Of a stretch of DNA of 10,253 nucleotides, positions 6,915 to 10,253 are shown piece after piece. The notes below the pieces were generated by a model. It was given only the letters and a program-made list of their open reading frames with translations, made no database searches and was not told the DNA's origin. This DNA comes from Candidatus Aenigmatarchaeota archaeon (GTDB taxonomy: Archaea; Aenigmatarchaeota; Aenigmatarchaeia; QMZP01; QMZT01). How positions within the stretch are numbered: the stretch's first letter is position 1; the number at the start of each line of letters is the position of its first letter. The translations under genes and the position numbers were made by a program. The DNA lies in assembly GCA_030634615.1 (NCBI GenBank), contig DAOWAL010000035.1, forward strand, positions 1 through 10,253, in the 5' to 3' direction.

Positions 6915-7766
6915 ATGTACAAAATTGTTAAAAGAGAGGTTTTAATCGAAGGCGATACGGAATTAATGGAAGTTTATGCACCAAGAATAGCAAAGCGCAT
7001 AAACGCAGGTAACTTCATAATGCTCCGAATATCTGAGAAGGGCGAAAAAATTCCAATGAGTATTTTCGATTACGACCGCAAGAAAGGAACTGTTACAATC
7101 ATTTTCAAAATAATCGGAAAAACGACAAAAGAGCTTTCATGTCTGAAAGAGGGAGACAGCTTACTTAATTTTCTCGGTCCACTTGGAAAATCAACGGACA
7201 TAGAAAAGTTTGGAACCGTTGTATGCATAGGGGGAGGCATAGGAACTGTTCCGTTCAATCCAATATGCAGAGACCTTAAAAAAGCGGGCAATAAGGTGAT
7301 ATCAATACTTGGTGCACGCAACAAGGATTTGCTTATTTTAGAAAAGGAAATCGGAAATCACAGCAATGAACTTTACATTGCAACTGATGATGGGACAAAA
7401 GGACAGAAAGGATTTGTTACAGATGTACTGAAAAAACTAATAGATGACGGTGTTAAAATAGACAGAGTTATTGCAATTGGACCAATTATAATGATGAAAT
7501 TTGTTTCTCAGATGACAAAGCCATATGGTATAAAGACCATAGTTAGCCTAAATCCAATAATGGTTGATGGCACAGGGATGTGTGGCTGTTGCAGGCTAAC
7601 TATCGGAAATGAAACTAAATTTGGGTGTGTTGACGGTCCTGATTTTGATGGACATTTGGTAGATTTTGATAATCTCATGTTGAGAAATAATAGATTTTTA
7701 GCAGAAGAAAAAGAAGCATCAGAACATGGAGGTGGTGAATGTGCCTGTAAAAAAGGAAAAGCATAA
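6915..7766 (+). CDS. nfnA: NfnA/SudB: NADH-dependent ferredoxin:NADP oxidoreductase (sulfide dehydrogenase) small subunit
   Basis: The FAD and [2Fe-2S] subunit of the cytosolic NfnAB complex, which couples NADPH oxidation to NAD+ and ferredoxin reduction by electron bifurcation (or the reverse). In Pyrococcus it was first called sulfide dehydrogenase. It is 283 residues. PMSIFDYD (47-54) lies in the FAD domain. CIGGGIGTVPF (104-114), LGARNKD and IGPIIMMKF (188-196) form the nucleotide-binding domain. The cluster site is MVDGTGMCGCCRL...KFGC: by analogy with Pyrococcus SudB the ligands would be Asp218, C223, C226 and C238. C225 is an additional cysteine where Ala is common. The tail HGGGECACKKGKA (271-283) is His/Cys-rich and is encoded by the DNA that doubles as the ribosome binding site of the next gene. 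GGTGAT (6906-6911) precedes the ATG. Overlaps nfnB. Confidence 0.92.
   Translation: MYKIVKREVLIEGDTELMEVYAPRIAKRINAGNFIMLRISEKGEKIPMSIFDYDRKKGTVTIIFKIIGKTTKELSCLKEGDSLLNFLGPLGKSTDIEKFGTVVCIGGGIGTVPFNPICRDLKKAGNKVISILGARNKDLLILEKEIGNHSNELYIATDDGTKGQKGFVTDVLKKLIDDGVKIDRVIAIGPIIMMKFVSQMTKPYGIKTIVSLNPIMVDGTGMCGCCRLTIGNETKFGCVDGPDFDGHLVDFDNLMLRNNRFLAEEKEASEHGGGECACKKGKA
7728..7738 (+). promoter_or_regulatory. Strong ribosome binding site fixing a GTG start for nfnB
   Basis: GGAGGTGGTGA is a near-perfect complement of the archaeal 16S rRNA 3' end. GGAGGTG (7728-7734) lies six bases before GTG 7741. The upstream ATG at 7726 overlaps this site and so cannot use it. The site lies inside the nfnA coding sequence, so nfnB translation is coupled to nfnA. 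Confidence 0.75.
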
Positions 7767-9120
7767 GATGCCTACGCAGGACCCTAAGAAAAGGGCCACC
7801 AACTTTAACGAAGTTGAACTTGGTTATGATGAAAAAACAGCAATAGAAGAAGCAAAAAGATGCCTTCATTGTGTTAATAAACCGTGTGTTAGCGGATGTC
7901 CTGTCAATATTGAAATTCCTTCTTTTGTAAAATTCATAAGCGAAGGCGACTTTGCTTCAGCAATAAAAAAAATAAGAGAAAAAAGCGATCTCCCGGCTGT
8001 CTGCGGAAGGGTGTGCCCTTATGAAAACCAATGTGAAGGTGTATGCACTCTTAAAAAAATGGGTGAGCCTCTTGCAATAGGCAAACTTGAAAGATTCGCT
8101 TCAGACTACGAGAGAAAGCATGGATTTAAATGTGATCTTCCTCGTCCGACAGGAAAGAAAGTTGCTGTCGTTGGTTCTGGTCCGTCTGGGCTCACGTGTG
8201 CCGGTGATTTAGCAAAAATGGGTCACAGTGTTCATATTTTTGAAGCACTTCATGACGGTGGTGGGGTTTTGACATACGGCATACCCGAATTCAGGCTTCC
8301 CAAGGAAATTGTAAAAACAGAAATAAGCTGCATAAAGAGTCTAGGTGTTGAAATCGAATACGATGTTGTTGTTGGTAAAACCGTAACAATTGATGAACTA
8401 AGAGAAGAATTTGATGCTGTTTTCATAGGTACGGGTGCAGGCCTTCCATCATGGATGGGAATACCCGGAGAAAACTTAAACGGTGTATATTCGGCAAATG
8501 AATTCTTGACACGTGTTAATTTCATGAAGGCTTACAAGTTCCCTGAATATTCTACTCCTGTTAGAGTAGGTAAAATTGTTGTTACAGTTGGTGCAGGTAA
8601 TGTTGCAGTTGATTGTGCAAGAACCGCTCTGAGACTCGGTGCAAAAAAATCAATTATTGCTTACAGAAGAAGTGAAAAAGAAGCTCCTGCAAGAATCGAG
8701 GAAATACACCATGCAAAAGAGGAAGGCATAGAGTTTAAGTTCCTCACTCAGCCAATGAAGATTATTGGAAATGGCGATGGCGAAGTTAAGGGAGTTGAAT
8801 GCGTTAAAATGAGACTCGGCGAACCAGACAATTCTGGCAGAAGAAGACCTATTCCAATAGAGGGTTCAACTTTAACAATTGATGCTGATACTGTAATAGT
8901 TGCAATAGGGGAAAAACCAAATCCTGTTCTTACAGAAAACACAAACGGGCTTAAGATTACAAAAAAGGGTACAATAGAAGCTGATGAAAACGGCAAGACG
9001 TCTTTGAAAGGTGTGTTTGCAGGCGGGGATATAACAACTGGTGCAGCAACCGTAATACTTGCAATGGGTGCCGGTAAAAAAGCTGGAAAGGCAATAGACG
9101 AATATCTTAAGAGTAAGTAA
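7741..9120 (+). CDS. nfnB: NfnB/SudA: NADPH-dependent bifurcating oxidoreductase (sulfide dehydrogenase) large subunit, GltD-like
   Basis: The large subunit of NfnAB. It binds NADPH, the bifurcating FAD and two [4Fe-4S] clusters, and belongs to the glutamate synthase small-chain (GltD) family. With the GTG start it has 459 residues, the usual length. The N-terminal cluster domain has CLHC...PCVSGCP (C41, C44, C49, C53) and VCGRVCPYENQCEGVC (C88, C92, C98, C102). VAVVGSGPSGLTCA (about 142-155) binds FAD, GAGNVAVDCARTA binds NADPH, and GVFAGGDITTGAATVI is the C-terminal FAD motif. GTG 7741 is preferred over ATG 7726 because of the consensus binding site at 7728-7738 and because MPVKKEKHKMP then matches a typical N-terminus. 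ATG 7768 is a weaker alternative. It overlaps nfnA by 26 nt. A free GltD role is unlikely given the nfnA partner. Confidence 0.93.
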   Translation: MPVKKEKHKMPTQDPKKRATNFNEVELGYDEKTAIEEAKRCLHCVNKPCVSGCPVNIEIPSFVKFISEGDFASAIKKIREKSDLPAVCGRVCPYENQCEGVCTLKKMGEPLAIGKLERFASDYERKHGFKCDLPRPTGKKVAVVGSGPSGLTCAGDLAKMGHSVHIFEALHDGGGVLTYGIPEFRLPKEIVKTEISCIKSLGVEIEYDVVVGKTVTIDELREEFDAVFIGTGAGLPSWMGIPGENLNGVYSANEFLTRVNFMKAYKFPEYSTPVRVGKIVVTVGAGNVAVDCARTALRLGAKKSIIAYRRSEKEAPARIEEIHHAKEEGIEFKFLTQPMKIIGNGDGEVKGVECVKMRLGEPDNSGRRRPIPIEGSTLTIDADTVIVAIGEKPNPVLTENTNGLKITKKGTIEADENGKTSLKGVFAGGDITTGAATVILAMGAGKKAGKAIDEYLKSK

Positions 9121-9140
9121 ATCTAATTTTGATTTTTAAG
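9121..9140 (+). terminator. Possible poly-T termination signal after nfnB
   Basis: Directly after the nfnB stop come two T runs (TTTT at 9127-9130 and TTTTT at 9133-9137). Archaeal transcription often ends at such runs without a hairpin. The stretch TTTTTAAG could equally be a weak TATA box for the gene at 9162, so read-through into that gene is not excluded. Confidence 0.3.
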
Positions 9141-9161
9141 AAACAGCGTGATAAATAAAAG

Positions 9162-10253
9162 ATGTCTTTCGATATTGTCGACAAACTGGAGTGGGGAGAA
9201 CTTGCAACGTTTGTTCCAAACAAAAAACTGCCTGTATATAACTGGTTCTATTACAAGGAAGGATATTCCCGTGATCTTATTTTCAAGCTCATTGACATGT
9301 TCGGTGTAAAGAAAGGAGATTTGGTGCTTGATCAATTCTGTGGTACAGGGACAACAAACCTTGCATGCAGACAAAAAGGCATAGATTCTGTTGGTTTTGA
9401 AGTATCTCCGCTTGCACTATTTGCTGCTGAAGTTAAGACAAGAGACTATGATATAGAATTACTTCGTGAAACACTTTTACTTATCAGAAAAGCAAAATTC
9501 AGAAAAATAATCAAATCATGGGTACCGAGCAATATAAAAAAATATTTCAACCCTCACACACTTGATGACGTTCTCTTTTTCCGTCAGCTTGTAAAAGAAA
9601 TTGATGACGGACCCACAAGGGAATTTTTCAGGTTAGCGCTTATTTCAGCTGCTACAAGGTGTTCTTACATGTACAAGGACGGGAGCGTTGTAAAGGTCAG
9701 AAAACATCCAATCCCGCCTTTTAGAAAATTCTACAATTGGAGATTGAAACGTATGATAAAAAACCTTGAAAAGTTCGAACAAGGTAACGAATGCAGAACT
9801 GTAATAACAAGGGGAGACGCAAGAAAACTCAAACTGGATGATGAAGAAATTGATTTTGTTATGACATCTCCACCGTATTTGAACAAAATTGAATACACGA
9901 AGATATACGGTGTTGAGGAATTCCTATTCTTTGGGACAAGCAAAAAACGTGGTGTTCGTTCATATATTGGTATGCAGGTAGAACCAGAACGTATTTTCCC
10001 AGAGCTTCCTGACATTGCAAATGCATATTTTGCAGACATGAGGCAGACCCTGAAAGAAATGTACAGGGTATGTAAACCGGGGGCAAAAGCAGCAATAGTT
10101 GTTGGTAATGGATGTTTTCCTGATGGTGTTATACAAAGCGATGAACTGATATCCGAACTAGCTGAAAAAATCGGTTTTTCAGTAGATAAAATACACGTTC
10201 TTAACAAACGATGGTGTACGAAAAACAGAACAGAAAAAGTCGGAGAACTTAGA
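9162..10253 (+). CDS. Site-specific DNA methyltransferase (N4-cytosine/N6-adenine type), 3' end outside window
   Basis: An AdoMet-dependent amino-methyltransferase acting on DNA. The frame runs from ATG 9162 without a stop to the window edge, giving 364 residues. DQFCGTGTTNLA (57-68) is motif I, the AdoMet-binding loop, followed by the acidic residue in GFEVSPLA (78-85). MTSPPYLNKIEYTK (234-247) is motif IV; TSPPY is usual for N4-cytosine enzymes. About 170 residues separate the two and probably hold target recognition. LKEMYRVCKPGAKAAIVVGN (about 305-324) is a typical later methyltransferase strand. RWCTKNRTEKVGELR near the edge resembles the usual end of archaeal members, so only a short piece is probably missing. 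GTGAT (9148-9152) lies 9 bp before the start. No restriction endonuclease is visible in the window. An RNA guanine-N2 methyltransferase (Trm-G10 type) is less likely, as those use DPPY. Confidence 0.87.
   Translation, partial: MSFDIVDKLEWGELATFVPNKKLPVYNWFYYKEGYSRDLIFKLIDMFGVKKGDLVLDQFCGTGTTNLACRQKGIDSVGFEVSPLALFAAEVKTRDYDIELLRETLLLIRKAKFRKIIKSWVPSNIKKYFNPHTLDDVLFFRQLVKEIDDGPTREFFRLALISAATRCSYMYKDGSVVKVRKHPIPPFRKFYNWRLKRMIKNLEKFEQGNECRTVITRGDARKLKLDDEEIDFVMTSPPYLNKIEYTKIYGVEEFLFFGTSKKRGVRSYIGMQVEPERIFPELPDIANAYFADMRQTLKEMYRVCKPGAKAAIVVGNGCFPDGVIQSDELISELAEKIGFSVDKIHVLNKRWCTKNRTEKVGELR

Noticed and set aside
7726..7740. ATG 7726 as the nfnB start
   Set aside because: The consensus binding site 7728-7738 lies within the first codons that this start would use; GTG 7741 is correctly spaced from it.
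9731..10207. 158-codon open frame on the minus strand
   Set aside because: It is opposite the methyltransferase, including its TSPPY motif, and its serine-rich translation is typical of an antisense shadow.

Overview
The window looks like a piece of an anaerobic archaeal chromosome. It is visibly AT-rich and rich in AAA and ATA codons. Genes are preceded either by archaeal TATA-like boxes with almost no leader (about 1231-1240) or by GGTGAT/GGAGGTG-type ribosome binding sites (6906-6911, 7728-7738). The gene content (a cytosolic group 3b [NiFe] sulfhydrogenase in hydBGDA order plus an NfnAB/SudBA oxidoreductase) is typical of fermentative, H2-metabolising archaea, including uncultured ones. 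I cannot name the lineage.

Layout. Positions 2-1177 (+) hold the 3' four-fifths of an aldehyde dehydrogenase gene. Positions 1178-1261 carry a two-copy 22-bp repeat, each copy with a palindrome, followed by a TATA box. Positions 1262-2619 (+) hold two overlapping genes: an AbiEii/DUF6036-like nucleotidyltransferase and an unrecognised partner with a basic helical C-terminus. 2641-3030 (+) is a small hydrogenase maturation protease (M52 type). Converging on it, with tails overlapping by 17 nt, is the minus-strand operon hydB-hydG-hydD-hydA (6825 down to 3014), whose genes are all translationally overlapped. An 89-nt divergent promoter region (6826-6914) separates it from nfnA-nfnB (sudB-sudA, 6915-9120, +). 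The right edge (9162-10253, +) is an incomplete DNA methyltransferase with a TSPPY motif.

How it fits together. The hydrogenase would interconvert H2 and NAD(P)H, and the Nfn/Sud complex would couple NADPH to NAD+ and ferredoxin, so the two divergent operons form one redox-balancing module. The M52 protease next to hydA is the obvious candidate to trim the short tail of the large subunit after Ni insertion. The aldehyde dehydrogenase could supply NAD(P)H.

The most unusual feature is that the aldehyde dehydrogenase and the second gene of the nucleotidyltransferase pair both end in RAQIDNK-stop. The underlying 23-bp direct repeat (1154-1176 and 2596-2618) has three differences, all silent third-position changes. 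This looks like the footprint of a roughly 1.44-kb cassette inserted at the 3' end of the dehydrogenase gene, with the target end reconstituted. No recombinase is visible within it.
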